64,000 nt of DNA from SXRF01 sp964624555 (lineage in GTDB: Bacteria > Pseudomonadota > Alphaproteobacteria > Rickettsiales > SXRF01): NCBI GenBank assembly GCA_964624555.1, contig CAZUXB010000002.1:1-64000 (forward strand), read 5' to 3'. The position numbers were made by a program, and so were the translations under genes. The notes below the pieces were generated by a model. That model saw nothing but the letters and a program-made list of their open reading frames with translations, did not search any database and had not been told where the DNA came from. Below are positions 16,452-25,865 of the stretch, in pieces. How positions within the stretch are numbered: the first letter of the stretch is position 1; each line of letters opens with the position of its first letter.

Positions 16452-17621
16452 ATGACTAAATCAACATTCGGAGCCAGCTATAAAGAAGTGGATATTGGGG
16501 AGATAGTCCACATCGCCCAGTCGCAGCCGCTTATGCTCGAATGTGGGGTGGCGGTTTCCAATATACCAATGGCTTACCAGACATATGGGAAATTAAACGC
16601 TGAAAAAAACAATGTGATACTTGTTTGCCATGCACTTACTGGCGACCAGTATCTTTGCGGCATACATCCGGTTACTGGTAAGCCGGGCTGGTGGGACAGG
16701 ATGGTGGGGCCGGGTAAGCCGATTGATACTGATAGGTTTTTTGTAATCTGTTCTAATATAATTGGTGGTTGCATGGGGTCGTTTGGCCCGAAGGAAACCA
16801 ATCCCGATACCGGAAAACCGTATGGCCTTGCTTTTCCATTCATCACTATCGCTGATATGGTAAAAGCGCAGGCAATGCTGCTTGACCAGCTGGGCATTGG
16901 TAAAATATTTTGTATAGTTGGCGGGTCAATGGGTGGGATGCAGGTGCTGGAGTGGGCAATCCGTTTTCCTGAACGTATTTTTGCTGCTGTACCGATTGCT
17001 ACTTCCACCCGCCAGTCGGCGCAGAATATTGCTTTCCATGAAATCGGCAGGCAGGCGATTATGGCCGATCCTGACTGGTGTGAGGGTAATTATAACGCTC
17101 TGCGCAAATACCCGGCGAAAGGTTTGGCGGTAGCGCGTATGGCTGCGCATGTCACCTATCTGTCGGAAAGTATGCTTCAGGAAAAATTCGGGCGTAATCT
17201 GCAAAATGGTGAAGATTTTACCTATGGTTTCGGCGCAGATTTCCGGGTGGAAAGTTACCTCCGCCATCAGGGGGAGAGTTTTGTAGAGCGTTTTGATGCT
17301 AACTCTTATTTATACCTGACCCGTGCTGCCAGCTATTATGATTTAACACGCGGTGGGCAGCGCAAATTAACCGAGGTTTTTGCCGGAAACAAGATTCGTT
17401 TTTGTGTCGTATCTTTTAGTAGCGATTGGCTTTATTCATCGGTGGAAAGTCGTAATCTGGTCCGTGCGCTTAATGCCGTTGCTGCCAATGTCAGCTTTAC
17501 CGAAATTAACAGCGACAAGGGCCATGATTCCTTCCTGCTCGAACTGCCGGAATTTGATAATGTGGTGCGTGGCTTTATCAATGGTTCTGCACAGTTGCAT
17601 GGTGTTGATGATCATGTATGA
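16452..17621 (+). CDS. metX: Homoserine O-acetyltransferase (MetX)
   Basis: Alpha/beta-hydrolase that acylates homoserine in methionine synthesis. 389 aa. Signature stretches: VCHALTGDQY, GPKETNPDTG, the nucleophile elbow VGGSMGGMQVLEW (Ser about 159), and the C-terminal SSDWLYS Asp and KGHDSFLLE His. The alphaproteobacterial order metX-metW is kept, though a small membrane-protein gene now lies between them. An obvious SAM-II riboswitch was not seen in the 82-bp upstream region. The acyl donor (acetyl or succinyl) is not decided by sight. Confidence 0.94.
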   Translation: MTKSTFGASYKEVDIGEIVHIAQSQPLMLECGVAVSNIPMAYQTYGKLNAEKNNVILVCHALTGDQYLCGIHPVTGKPGWWDRMVGPGKPIDTDRFFVICSNIIGGCMGSFGPKETNPDTGKPYGLAFPFITIADMVKAQAMLLDQLGIGKIFCIVGGSMGGMQVLEWAIRFPERIFAAVPIATSTRQSAQNIAFHEIGRQAIMADPDWCEGNYNALRKYPAKGLAVARMAAHVTYLSESMLQEKFGRNLQNGEDFTYGFGADFRVESYLRHQGESFVERFDANSYLYLTRAASYYDLTRGGQRKLTEVFAGNKIRFCVVSFSSDWLYSSVESRNLVRALNAVAANVSFTEINSDKGHDSFLLELPEFDNVVRGFINGSAQLHGVDDHV

Positions 17622-17631
17622 GGGGTGTTTT

Positions 17632-17871
17632 ATGACAGCATCTAAAATTATTACTATTGCTAGTGCCATTTGTGGTATGCTGGGCACATTATTGATCTAT
17701 TTTTTTGGAGTACCTAAACAAATAGATACAGGAGGTGCCATATATATTGTCACTCCAAATAAAGATGAGAATGAACAGAAGAAAATTGCAAAATATAAAA
17801 AATTTGGAAATGTAGGATTGTTTTTAATTGGTATTAGTTTTTTACTTCAAGCCATTTCAGTATTCTTATAA
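17632..17871 (+). CDS. Small two-helix membrane protein between metX and metW
   Basis: 79 aa starting at an ATG with GAGGGG about 7 nt upstream. The N-terminal (about 5-27) and C-terminal (about 57-78) segments are hydrophobic membrane helices. The centre is a short loop with GGAIYIVTPNKDENEQKKIAK. Not recognised. It lies 10 nt after metX and 10 nt before metW, so it must be co-transcribed, but metX-metW are normally adjacent. A later insertion is likely. Confidence 0.65.
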   Translation: MTASKIITIASAICGMLGTLLIYFFGVPKQIDTGGAIYIVTPNKDENEQKKIAKYKKFGNVGLFLIGISFLLQAISVFL

Positions 17872-17881
17872 AGCAGGTAGC

Positions 17882-18490
17882 ATGACTATTAACCTCCGTC
17901 CCGACCTGCGTGCCATTGCCGAGATGATAGCTCCATCTTCAACCCTGCTTGATGTTGGTTGCGGCGAGGGTGATCTGTTGCTTTACCTGCAAAAGGAAAA
18001 GCAGGTTTCCGGGCGGGGTATAGAGATTTCGCAAAGTGGGGTTAATCATTGTATTGCCAAAGGGCTTTCGGTTATCCAGGGTGATGCTGATATTGATCTG
18101 GCCTACTATCCTGACAAGGCCTACGATTACGTGGTGTTAAGTCAAACGCTGCAAACTCTGCGTGAGCCCAAGGAAGTATTGAAACATTTAGTCCGTATAG
18201 CGAACCATGCCATCGTTTCTGTTCCTAATTTCGGGCACTGGAAGAACAGGCTATATTTACTGGTCAATGGCCGGATGCCAGTGACTAATGCCTTAAGCTA
18301 CCAGTGGTATGATACGCCAAATATTCATTTCTGCACTATAACCGATTTTACGAGATTATGTAGCAGTCTGAACCTGAAAATAGAAAAAAGCCTGTATATT
18401 ACCGAGTCTGGGGCAGCTTCCAGCCTTACTGGCCACAGCCTTTTTGCCAATTTTTTTGGGCAGAATGGTATTTTTATGGTTACCGGGTAG
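17882..18490 (+). CDS. metW: Methionine biosynthesis protein MetW
   Basis: SAM-dependent methyltransferase-fold protein paired with MetX in alphaproteobacteria and thought to be needed for its activity. The ATG at 17882, with AGGT upstream, gives 202 aa. Motif I is LLDVGCGEGDLL, followed by GRGIEISQSGV, VVLSQTLQTL and SVPNFGHWKNR. The open frame back to 17828 overlaps the small upstream gene and is not needed. Confidence 0.92.
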   Translation: MTINLRPDLRAIAEMIAPSSTLLDVGCGEGDLLLYLQKEKQVSGRGIEISQSGVNHCIAKGLSVIQGDADIDLAYYPDKAYDYVVLSQTLQTLREPKEVLKHLVRIANHAIVSVPNFGHWKNRLYLLVNGRMPVTNALSYQWYDTPNIHFCTITDFTRLCSSLNLKIEKSLYITESGAASSLTGHSLFANFFGQNGIFMVTG

Positions 18491-18667
18491 TTTTAAGCGT
18501 TTGCTAGGTGCCGCCTAATAATAGTTATATAAATCAATATTTTGCACTATACGCCAGACTTATCTGAATATTTGTAAGTATAATTTTTACTTTTATTTTC
18601 AATCTTTTATTAACTTAAGCTGGTTATACTTTGATACTTAAGTGTAACGATATTCAAACGAAAAGAT

Positions 18668-20155
18668 ATGTTTGGTTATTTCAGGTTATTTTCTCTTATC
18701 AGTTTAATTATAGTCATCGCTCTTGCCGGTGGTGCCGGGATCATGTTGCGTGGTGTGGCGGTAGATGGTTTAAAGCAACAGACATTTGCGGATAATGTCA
18801 GTATTGCCGAAAGCTATATCGAGCTGGTGTGGAAGGGGAACAGTAATGCTGTTGCCATATTCAAGAATAACATATCGGAAAAAGATAAAGCCGATCCGAA
18901 TGCCATGAAACTGGTGCAGGATTTTGGTAAATATACAGTGCAGTATTTCAAAGCAATGCCATTGCTCAGAGTTAATATCTATAACTCGGTAGGTTCTTTG
19001 CTTCTTACCAGCAATGTAAATTCTGGTGATACTATAATCGGGCGTGATATTTCCCCTGATTCGGCCCTTGTACAAGGAAAGCTCCGTAGTACGGATATAA
19101 CCAGCCAGATAGTAAAAAATGTAAAATTGCAAAACGGTGGTGATGGAACTGTATTGCAAACTATTGTTCCGGTTGTAATTGAAGGTAAAGATGGCGGCGC
19201 TCCATCTTCAGAAGGAATGATAGAGTTAATTACGGATTTGACTACTCCTATTGGGAGCCTGGAGCATACCCAGATACTATATACTTCATGTATAATTGGG
19301 TTTTTTGTCCTGTTTATTGTAATTTTATCGGTAATGGCAAAAAAAGCGGAAGCAATCATTGCCAAACAACATGAGACTAATATTGAACTTTCTGCTGAGG
19401 TTTCCATGGCACAATCGGAAAACCGTGATAAATCGCAATTCCTTGCCAATGTCAGCCATGAGCTGCGAACTCCGCTTAATGCAATTATTGGTTTTTCTGA
19501 GATTATAAAAAACAGTTCCGTCAAGGAGATGGAAGAGCAGAAATTTGAAGGATATATAAGTGATATACATTCTTCCGGGGTTCATCTGCTTAGCTTAATT
19601 AATGATATTCTGGATTACTCGAAGGCGGAGGCTGGTAAGCTTGAGCTGGAGGTGGCGGAAGCCAACCTTAATAAACTGGTGCATAACTGTGTAAGGCTGG
19701 TTACGCCCCGTGCCGAATCGGCACAAGTTGCATTGGTGGAAGCTTTGCCAAAGGAAACTCTGAATATTGTAACCGATAGCAAAAAATTCAAACAGATTCT
19801 GCTGAATCTGTTATCAAACGCGATAAAATTTACTCCTGCCGGTGGAGAGGTGCGAATAACCGCCTGGTCGGCTATTCATGATGATACTTATATGTTTGAG
19901 GTAAAAGACAGCGGTATTGGTATTGCCCCTAAGGATATTTCACGGGCAATGGCGCCGTTTGGTCAGGTTGACAGCGCCCTCAGCCGTAAATATGAAGGTA
20001 CTGGGTTGGGGCTGCCACTAACCAAGAAGTTTGTCGAATTAATGGGTGGCAAGTTCGAAATTGAAAGTGAAGTTGGGGTAGGGACTACTATTAGATTCTC
20101 TGTCCCGCGTGAAATCAAACCCAACAAAGAAGTTGTAGTCAAGAATGCAGAGTAG
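18668..20155 (+). CDS. Membrane sensor histidine kinase, PleC/DivJ-like core
   Basis: 495 aa. A first membrane helix (about 8-30), a periplasmic sensor region (about 31-198) and a second helix (about 199-220), then the kinase core. The phosphoacceptor is in FLANVSHELRTPLNAIIGFSEI (His about 262). ATP-binding boxes: N (QILLNLLSNAIKFTP), G1 (VKDSGIGIAPKDI) and G2 (GTGLGLPLTKKFVELMGG). The AFGQ-type pattern AMAPFGQVDSALSRKYEGTG is common in the PleC/DivJ/NtrY-like group. No receiver or response regulator is adjacent, so it is an orphan kinase here. Confidence 0.87.
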   Translation: MFGYFRLFSLISLIIVIALAGGAGIMLRGVAVDGLKQQTFADNVSIAESYIELVWKGNSNAVAIFKNNISEKDKADPNAMKLVQDFGKYTVQYFKAMPLLRVNIYNSVGSLLLTSNVNSGDTIIGRDISPDSALVQGKLRSTDITSQIVKNVKLQNGGDGTVLQTIVPVVIEGKDGGAPSSEGMIELITDLTTPIGSLEHTQILYTSCIIGFFVLFIVILSVMAKKAEAIIAKQHETNIELSAEVSMAQSENRDKSQFLANVSHELRTPLNAIIGFSEIIKNSSVKEMEEQKFEGYISDIHSSGVHLLSLINDILDYSKAEAGKLELEVAEANLNKLVHNCVRLVTPRAESAQVALVEALPKETLNIVTDSKKFKQILLNLLSNAIKFTPAGGEVRITAWSAIHDDTYMFEVKDSGIGIAPKDISRAMAPFGQVDSALSRKYEGTGLGLPLTKKFVELMGGKFEIESEVGVGTTIRFSVPREIKPNKEVVVKNAE

Positions 20156-20187
20156 ATTTTTGTAAGCAACTTTACTATAATGCGCTC

Positions 20188-20994
20188 ATGAAAAAGCTTA
20201 ATATACTCGATATCATTGCCAGAAAAAATGCTGAGCCAGTGGTTGTGCTTACGGCCTACACCACTCCGCAAGCCAAATTCCTTGATCCGCATGTTGATAT
20301 ATTGCTGGTGGGTGATTCGCTGGGCATGCTGCTTTACGGCATGGAGAATACTCTTGGTGTTACGCTGGACATGATGATAGCGCATGGCAGGGCAGTCGTC
20401 CGTGGCTCAACCAAAGCACTGGTTGTGGTGGATTTACCATTTGGCAGCTATCAGGCTTCTAAAGAACAGGCTTTCACAACGGCGGCTAAGGTCATTTCAG
20501 AGACTGGCTGTAATGCGGTAAAGCTCGAAGGTGGGCAGGAGATGGCCGAAACCATAGATTTCCTGACCGAGCGCGGCATACCGGTTATGGGGCATGTCGG
20601 CCTGAAGCCGCAAAGCGTGAATGCTATGGGTGGTTACCGTACTCAGGGTAAAACTGAAATAGAGGCGGAAATAATAATCGCCGATGCCAGGGCGGTGGAA
20701 CAGGCTGGGGCTTTTGCCATTGTGGTTGAAGGCGTGGTTGAGGAAGTGGCCAAAAAACTTACTGAGAGTGTTAAGGTTCCAACTATCGGCATAGGCGCAT
20801 CGGCGGCTTGTGACGGGCAGGTGCTGGTTACCGAGGATATGCTGGGCTTAAGCGGCGGCTATATACCGCGTTTTGTAAAGAGCTACGCCAAACTTTCCAC
20901 GGAAATAGAAACCGCGGTTAAAAAATACGCCGAAGAAGTAAAAGCCCGCAAATTCCCCAGTGCTGAATATCTCTACGCCGCTAAGAAGGATTGA
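20188..20994 (+). CDS. panB: 3-methyl-2-oxobutanoate hydroxymethyltransferase
   Basis: First committed step of pantothenate synthesis: ketoisovalerate plus methylene-THF gives ketopantoate. 268 aa, TIM barrel. Motifs: VLTAYTTPQAKFLD, VGDSLGMLLYG (metal Asp), DLPFGSYQ, KLEGGQE, MGHVGLKPQ and IGIGASAACDGQVLV with the catalytic Glu region VVEGVVEEV. panC is not adjacent. Convergent with hemY, with a 6-nt gap. Confidence 0.94.
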   Translation: MKKLNILDIIARKNAEPVVVLTAYTTPQAKFLDPHVDILLVGDSLGMLLYGMENTLGVTLDMMIAHGRAVVRGSTKALVVVDLPFGSYQASKEQAFTTAAKVISETGCNAVKLEGGQEMAETIDFLTERGIPVMGHVGLKPQSVNAMGGYRTQGKTEIEAEIIIADARAVEQAGAFAIVVEGVVEEVAKKLTESVKVPTIGIGASAACDGQVLVTEDMLGLSGGYIPRFVKSYAKLSTEIETAVKKYAEEVKARKFPSAEYLYAAKKD

Positions 20995-21000
20995 TTTAGT

Positions 21001-22062
21001 TCACTTCCATTCCAGCCTATCAAAACTGCTACAGGCATCGCAATGCAGTTTCCAGATAGCCTGTTTGTGGCCGCAGGTTGCGCAGTGCCATATCCCATCA
21101 TTGATATCGCCTTTAAGTTTTGCGCGTAACTTTGCCTGGCGTTCGGCCGGTTCTGCACCGCTTATTATCCTTAGCGTATCTTCAAGGAGAGCTGACGGGT
21201 TTTTCTTAAAGGCAGCGGTAACAAGGCGTACCGCCTTTCCTGCCAGGTCATTTTTACTATAGGCAATCGCCGCAAAAGCTACCGCCGGAGCAAAATTTGG
21301 CAGTACCGCTATTACGCTTTTAGCAATTGATAAGGCTTCTTCATCGCGGTTTTCTTCTAAAAGCAACTGCCCGTAAGTTAATTGCACTAAAGCTTTTATA
21401 CGTTTACGTTCCCTGCGCGGCAGATTGCTGTTGCTGATATTGGCCAGTGCTTCGTTCCACTGGCGCATACGTACCTGTAAACTTATGACGGCAAGGGCGG
21501 AAGCATTGTCTTTAGGGCTGATAGAGCGGGCTTTTTGTGCCATTTGCAGGGCTTTGGGCAGGTTATCCTGTCTGCTGGCGTTATCACTTAAAGAACGTGC
21601 TGCCAGATACTCAGTTTCTTTGTGTTCGAGCAACTGTTCCAACAATATCTGGGTTTTTGTTTCCTCACCGCGGTTCTTGGCGATTTGCGCTGAAAGCAAC
21701 AAGGTAAGCGGTGTTTTGCCGATAAGTCTTTCAACCTTGTTTACATGTTTTTCGGCATCATCAACATTTGAGGAAGCGAGGGCGGCAATGCTATAGGTAA
21801 GTTCTGAGATACCTGATTTTAGCTGATTCACATGGCGGCGCTTGAAGAATTCCGATGGCGCTGATATCAGTCGTCTTACCAGCAGAGTTATAATTATGAT
21901 CAATATAGCCAGAAATACCGCTGCAAAGATTATGAAGGCAACGCTGGTATCTATCTGGTAGCCGAGCCAGAGCATCGTAACGCTTCCCGGGTTATCGACT
22001 ATAAGCGCAGCCGGGAAGCTGATGCAGGCAATAAATATCAAAAATAAAAGTATGTTTATCAT
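21001..22062 (-). CDS. hemY: HemY-like membrane TPR protein with C-terminal zinc ribbon
   Basis: 353 aa. Two N-terminal membrane helices (about 3-22 and 40-63), then a HemY N-domain and helical TPR-like repeats (about 75-300). The C-terminal 35 residues contain a four-Cys zinc ribbon (WHCATCG...LHCDACSS), like the rubredoxin-type end of LapB/YciM. It is the third gene of the classical alphaproteobacterial hemD/mitofilin/hemY run, 2 nt after the previous stop. Role: membrane scaffold near haem synthesis; exact function unknown. Confidence 0.82.
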   Translation of the reverse strand: MINILLFLIFIACISFPAALIVDNPGSVTMLWLGYQIDTSVAFIIFAAVFLAILIIIITLLVRRLISAPSEFFKRRHVNQLKSGISELTYSIAALASSNVDDAEKHVNKVERLIGKTPLTLLLSAQIAKNRGEETKTQILLEQLLEHKETEYLAARSLSDNASRQDNLPKALQMAQKARSISPKDNASALAVISLQVRMRQWNEALANISNSNLPRRERKRIKALVQLTYGQLLLEENRDEEALSIAKSVIAVLPNFAPAVAFAAIAYSKNDLAGKAVRLVTAAFKKNPSALLEDTLRIISGAEPAERQAKLRAKLKGDINDGIWHCATCGHKQAIWKLHCDACSSFDRLEWK

Positions 22063-22064
22063 AT

Positions 22065-23003
22065 TTATGATGCCGGGTCGGTTTGGGTTAGCTGCACCTG
22101 CAGGAGATCAAGTTTTTCCTGGGTGTCTAGATATTTTTTGGCAGAATTTGCCCATTCCTTGAATATTTCCTGGTTGTCAGTAGAAAGTGTGTCCAGTTCT
22201 TTTATTGCACCACGCAGGTCATTATCATTCAGTCTGGATTCTGTCCGTGCCATTACTGCTTCATCGTCATCACCGGACTGTTCCCCGGTTTTTCTTATTA
22301 TGATAAATTTATATATTGTCTTTTGTAAAAAGCCATCGGCCTTGCTGATTATCGCTTCCCTGATCAGTGCAGGAAATTTTGCCTTTAGCTGGGCCTGAGT
22401 TAGCACGCCACTTTTAGCACCATCTTCAAGGAAGTTCAAAATGTCGTTTATGGAATCCTTGCTGGCGGTTGTTTTGCGCAGTTGGCTTAATTCTGTTTCA
22501 TATGGTTTGCCGTTTTTTATCTTGTCTTTCAATTCTTCGAACATAACCACGGTTGCAACTATGGCATTGGCTTTGTTTTTGATGGAAGAATTCTGCTCAT
22601 TGAATTTACTGGTAAGTTCAGCCACTGTTTTTTCATGTTCTTCCTGTAGCGACTTTAATTTTTCTTCAAGTTCGCTGACCCGCTGGTCGTTATTGTCAGG
22701 AGTTTGCGCTGTATCAGCTACCTGTGGTGGGGCAGGTTGCTGTTCTGCAGTTACAGTTGTATTTTGAGGTAGAGCTTGCTCGTTATCTTTGGCAGGTGGT
22801 AATGGTTCTGCGATTTTTTCCGTACTGGCTTGCTGTTGTGGGGAAAACATCAGGCGTGGCAGCACCAGACCAAACATGACTATGAATATTAGCAACCCAA
22901 CTATCAAAAAACTAAAATATCCGAACCGTTCCGAACTTTTCGGTTTTTCGCTGCTATCGATATTTTTTTCTTCGTTTGGTTCTGACATGTATCTGCCACC
23001 CAT
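22065..23003 (-). CDS. Mitofilin/Mic60-like inner-membrane protein
   Basis: 312 aa. Hydrophilic N-terminus, one membrane helix (about 27-50, FSFLIVGLLIFIVMFGLVL), then a Pro/Gln-rich linker and long coiled coil (about 105-160) leading to a helical C-terminal domain ending in a DTQEKLDLLQVQL segment. This is the organisation of alphaproteobacterial Mic60-like proteins, relatives of mitochondrial mitofilin, and the position between hemD and hemY is characteristic. The ATG shares its A with the hemD stop (TAATG), supporting the 23003 start; MSEPNEEKN at 22988 is an alternative. Confidence 0.8.
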   Translation of the reverse strand: MGGRYMSEPNEEKNIDSSEKPKSSERFGYFSFLIVGLLIFIVMFGLVLPRLMFSPQQQASTEKIAEPLPPAKDNEQALPQNTTVTAEQQPAPPQVADTAQTPDNNDQRVSELEEKLKSLQEEHEKTVAELTSKFNEQNSSIKNKANAIVATVVMFEELKDKIKNGKPYETELSQLRKTTASKDSINDILNFLEDGAKSGVLTQAQLKAKFPALIREAIISKADGFLQKTIYKFIIIRKTGEQSGDDDEAVMARTESRLNDNDLRGAIKELDTLSTDNQEIFKEWANSAKKYLDTQEKLDLLQVQLTQTDPAS

Positions 23004-23740
23004 TAAATTTTGTAGGCATTATCTATGGAAGCAACCATAGATGCAAGAGTTGGCTTATCGGAGCTATGGGTTTTTTGCCAGAGTTCGGGTTTTATAGCAT
23101 TTTCAACAGACTCGCTGAGGCAAAAGGCGTCAATTTTCTGTAAATTCTGGGTAACCCCGGCTTTTTCGGCAAGTGCTAGGAATATCTGGGCGGTGCGGGT
23201 AGAAAAGAAGGTGAAGGCATTTATCTGTCCCCGTTTTAATTGTTCCACCAGCGTATCGGAAAGTGTTTCCGTGGCGATGGCTTGGTAAACGGCTATCCTG
23301 TCCACCTGCATTCCGCGCGTAGCTAAGGATTCACCGAGGTCGGTGCTGATATCTTCCCCGGAAATATAGAGGAAGCGTGCATCCTCATCATAACAATCGA
23401 GTATATAATCTATCATATGTTCGCTGCTTTCACCGGTTACACTTACCCGGTCAAAACCAAGCTGGGTTGCGATATTGGCGGTAGCCTCACCAACACAAAG
23501 CAGGAACATGTCGCGGATATCGGTAAGCAGGGCGAGGGCCTGCACCCCGTGCTTGCTGGTTATTAGCACCGCGTCCGGGTCGGTAAGCAGCGCATGCTCC
23601 ACATTCAGGCGCAGGTCATGGCGCAGGAATATTTCGGTGAGCGGTTCATGGATAACACGGTAGCCACGTTCCAGCAGCTCATCGCGCAGGATAATTTCAT
23701 CACCGAGTGGTCGGGTTATGACTATGGTTCTGTCAGCCAT
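23003..23740 (-). CDS. hemD: Uroporphyrinogen-III synthase
   Basis: Closes hydroxymethylbilane to uroporphyrinogen III in haem synthesis. 245 aa, about the usual length; two alternating alpha/beta domains. The family is divergent, but VITRPLGDE at the N-terminus, LITSKHGVQAL, CVGEATA, YISGEDISTDLGE, AVYQAI and FFSTRTAQIF follow the HemD pattern. The context with Mic60-like and HemY genes supports the call. hemC, often upstream, is not here; acpS precedes. Confidence 0.9.
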   Translation of the reverse strand: MADRTIVITRPLGDEIILRDELLERGYRVIHEPLTEIFLRHDLRLNVEHALLTDPDAVLITSKHGVQALALLTDIRDMFLLCVGEATANIATQLGFDRVSVTGESSEHMIDYILDCYDEDARFLYISGEDISTDLGESLATRGMQVDRIAVYQAIATETLSDTLVEQLKRGQINAFTFFSTRTAQIFLALAEKAGVTQNLQKIDAFCLSESVENAIKPELWQKTHSSDKPTLASMVASIDNAYKI

Positions 23741-23742
23741 TT

Positions 23743-24162
23743 TTATAATGGTACCGCGCTGATGATCACCTGCGCCTGCGCGTAGGGGTATTCATCGGAG
23801 AGCGAGAGGAATACTTGCGGTTTCATACCGGCGGGCATTATTTCTTGTAATCGTTTAAAAGCCTTGCCAGTGATGCGCACACCGGGCATACCGCTTACGC
23901 TGTGCACCACTTCGATATCGAGCCAAGATACGGCGTTGCCCCGCCCACTGTTCATCGCTTTCATACATGCTTCCTTAGCCGCGAAGCGTTTGGCATAGCT
24001 GGAGGCTACTGCGTGGATATCATCGGGTCCTTTATGGGCATATTTCTGTTCGGCTTCAGTGAATACACGCTGCTCAAAACGTTTGCCAAAGCGCAGTAAG
24101 GAAAGCTCAATACGGCGGATATCAACCAGGTCACTACCCATTCCTACGATCATATAAGACAA
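23743..24162 (-). CDS. acpS: Holo-[acyl-carrier-protein] synthase
   Basis: Transfers 4'-phosphopantetheine from CoA to apo-ACP. 139 aa. Motif 1: VGMGSDLVDIRRIE (metal Asp about 11). Motif 2: RFAAKEACMKAM (about 60-71) with the conserved Glu and Lys. It ends with LSLSDEYPYAQAQVI. It is 2 nt upstream of hemD on the same strand and probably co-transcribed. Confidence 0.94.
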   Translation of the reverse strand: MSYMIVGMGSDLVDIRRIELSLLRFGKRFEQRVFTEAEQKYAHKGPDDIHAVASSYAKRFAAKEACMKAMNSGRGNAVSWLDIEVVHSVSGMPGVRITGKAFKRLQEIMPAGMKPQVFLSLSDEYPYAQAQVIISAVPL

Positions 24163-24303
24163 ATTTCCTTATTTTTTAGTGATTTTTATGCCTTTTTCTG
24201 TTGCTAAACAAGCTAAATCATGTACAATTAACCTACAAATTGGCAATAGCCACGGCAGCCCTCGAATTTTGAAAAAAGTTTGGGGGCTGAGTAATTTATA
24301 GCA

Positions 24304-24693
24304 CTAATATAGCACTAATTTTCTCAATTTTTCTTTTATATTTTCCATCTCATTTGATGGCATACTACCCATTTTGTCTCTCAGGCGTTTTGCATCCATA
24401 ATTCTTATTTGAGAAAGCATTAAAGACTGGTCACGTCCCATAAAATGTATTTTATGATAGAACGTGCTATCCTTTATTTTTGTACTTAGCGGAATACCAA
24501 TAAATATATTGTGGTTGAATTTTCTGACTACCAATACTGGTCGGGTAAAGTTTTCACCCTTGCCGTCTTGTTCATCGCCGATATTGGTACCAATGCTGCA
24601 CCACCAAACGTCACGTTCTTTAAACATAGGGCGGATTTTTATATCGTCCGCTTTCTTTTTTTTCACATTCCAGCTATCAAAATCTTTTTCCAC
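24304..24693 (-). CDS. PemK/MazF-family toxin-like protein (no antitoxin seen)
   Basis: 129 aa, a predicted mRNA interferase of the MazF/PemK fold. Core: VWWCSIGTNIG...G.GENFTRPVLVVRKF, then IFIGIPLST and SQIRIMDAKRL. These follow the usual pattern of strand plus G..N...RPVLV, PLT and Q.R.[IL]D..RL. A 24-residue Lys-rich N-terminal extension (WNVKKKKADD) is typical of a stand-alone subgroup. No antitoxin ORF flanks it: purM is upstream and acpS downstream. Its end lies in a duplicated ATAGCACTAAT word, so the last residues (LVLY) may be recently altered. Confidence 0.7.
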   Translation of the reverse strand: MEKDFDSWNVKKKKADDIKIRPMFKERDVWWCSIGTNIGDEQDGKGENFTRPVLVVRKFNHNIFIGIPLSTKIKDSTFYHKIHFMGRDQSLMLSQIRIMDAKRLRDKMGSMPSNEMENIKEKLRKLVLY

Positions 24694-24708
24694 AGATATA
24701 CCTTAGAA

Positions 24709-25768
24709 TTACGCTATCTCCACTGCCTCGCCGGTGCGTGGTGCCAGCGCACCGAGTTTATACACCGTTTCACCGGCGTTTTCGAATAGTTGCATGATTT
24801 TATCCGCTGACTCTTTTTCCACGATCACCACCATGCCGATGCCGCAATTAAAGGTACGCAGGAAATCATGCTGCGGCACGTTGCCAGCCTTTTTAAGCCA
24901 GTTAAATACTTCCGGCATTTCCCATGCTTTGCTATCGAGCTTTGCGCATAATGAATCTGGTAAAACACGCGGCAGGTTTTCCGGCAGTCCGCCGCCGGTG
25001 ATATGGGCAAAACCCTTTACCTCATCCGGGAATGCGCGTATTGCTGCGAGGCAATTCTTTACATAAATTTTAGTAGGAACCAGTAGGGCCTCTGCAATCG
25101 TCTGCCCAGTTGCAAACGGCGCTGGCGAATTAAATTTCAGGTTATTTTTTTCGAGGATAAAGCGCACCAGCGAGAAACCATTGGAATGTACGCCACTGGA
25201 AGCAAGGCCAAGAACAATATCACCAGACTTCAGAGTTTTTAATGGCAGAACATTGGCGCGTTCCACTGCGCCAACGGTAAACCCGGCGAGGTCATATTCA
25301 TCGTCCTTATACATGCTCGGCATTTCCGCTGTCTCACCGCCAATGAGCGCACAGCCGGCCTGTTTGCAGCCTTCGGCTATGCCTTTTATCACCTGTTCGG
25401 CAACATCCACCGCCAGTTTTCCGGCAGCAAAATANNNNNNNNNNAAGGAAGAAGAGGGGTTCGGCGCCCTGCACAATAAGGTCGTTTACGCACATGGCAA
25501 CAAGGTCGATGCCGATGGTGTCATGTTTGCCCGCTGCCTGTGCTATTTTCAGTTTTGTTCCAACACCATCGGTAGAGGAAACTAACAGTGGGTCGATATA
25601 GCCAGCTTTTTTAACATCGAACATGGCACCGAATCCGCCGAGGTCATCCACAGAGCCTAAGCGTCTGGTGGCTTTGGCCAGAGGTTTTATTCTTTTTACC
25701 AGCTCATTCCCGGCATCGATATCGACACCGGCCTGTTTGTAACTTGTTTCAGTTGCTTTCATGGTCAT
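24709..25768 (-). CDS. purM: Phosphoribosylformylglycinamidine cyclo-ligase (interrupted by N gap)
   Basis: AIR synthase of purine biosynthesis; ATP-dependent closure of FGAM to AIR. The N-terminal part (SYKQAGVDIDAGNELV, GGFGAMFD, LLVSSTDGVGTKL, NDLIVQGAEPLFFL) and C-terminal part (YFAAGKL, GGETAEMPSMY, GLASSGVHSNGFSLVR, HITGGGLPENLPR) are colinear, but a run of 10 N at 25435-25444 breaks the frame. The family reads LFFLDYFA here, so the gap probably stands for a single codon. The gene is otherwise intact. Start at 25768 or 25762. Confidence 0.9.
25435..25444. other. Assembly gap (10 N)
   Basis: Ten unknown bases inside purM. The flanking codons are the end of PLFFL and the start of YFAAGKL, which in the family are separated by one Asp. 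The gap is therefore probably a scaffold placeholder and not 10 real bases. Confidence 0.95.
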
Positions 25769-25865
25769 ATTATTTTCTGCTTCTGTCTTGCCATATATTT
25801 GTATAATTATATTATATAACCCGTTATGAATACTTAAGCTAACTATCTCATTCAAGCCAATAGTT

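Noticed and set aside
24163..24303. tRNA or att site in the acpS-mazF gap
   Set aside because: No cloverleaf; only a GC patch and the duplicated ATAGCACTAAT word at the toxin stop.
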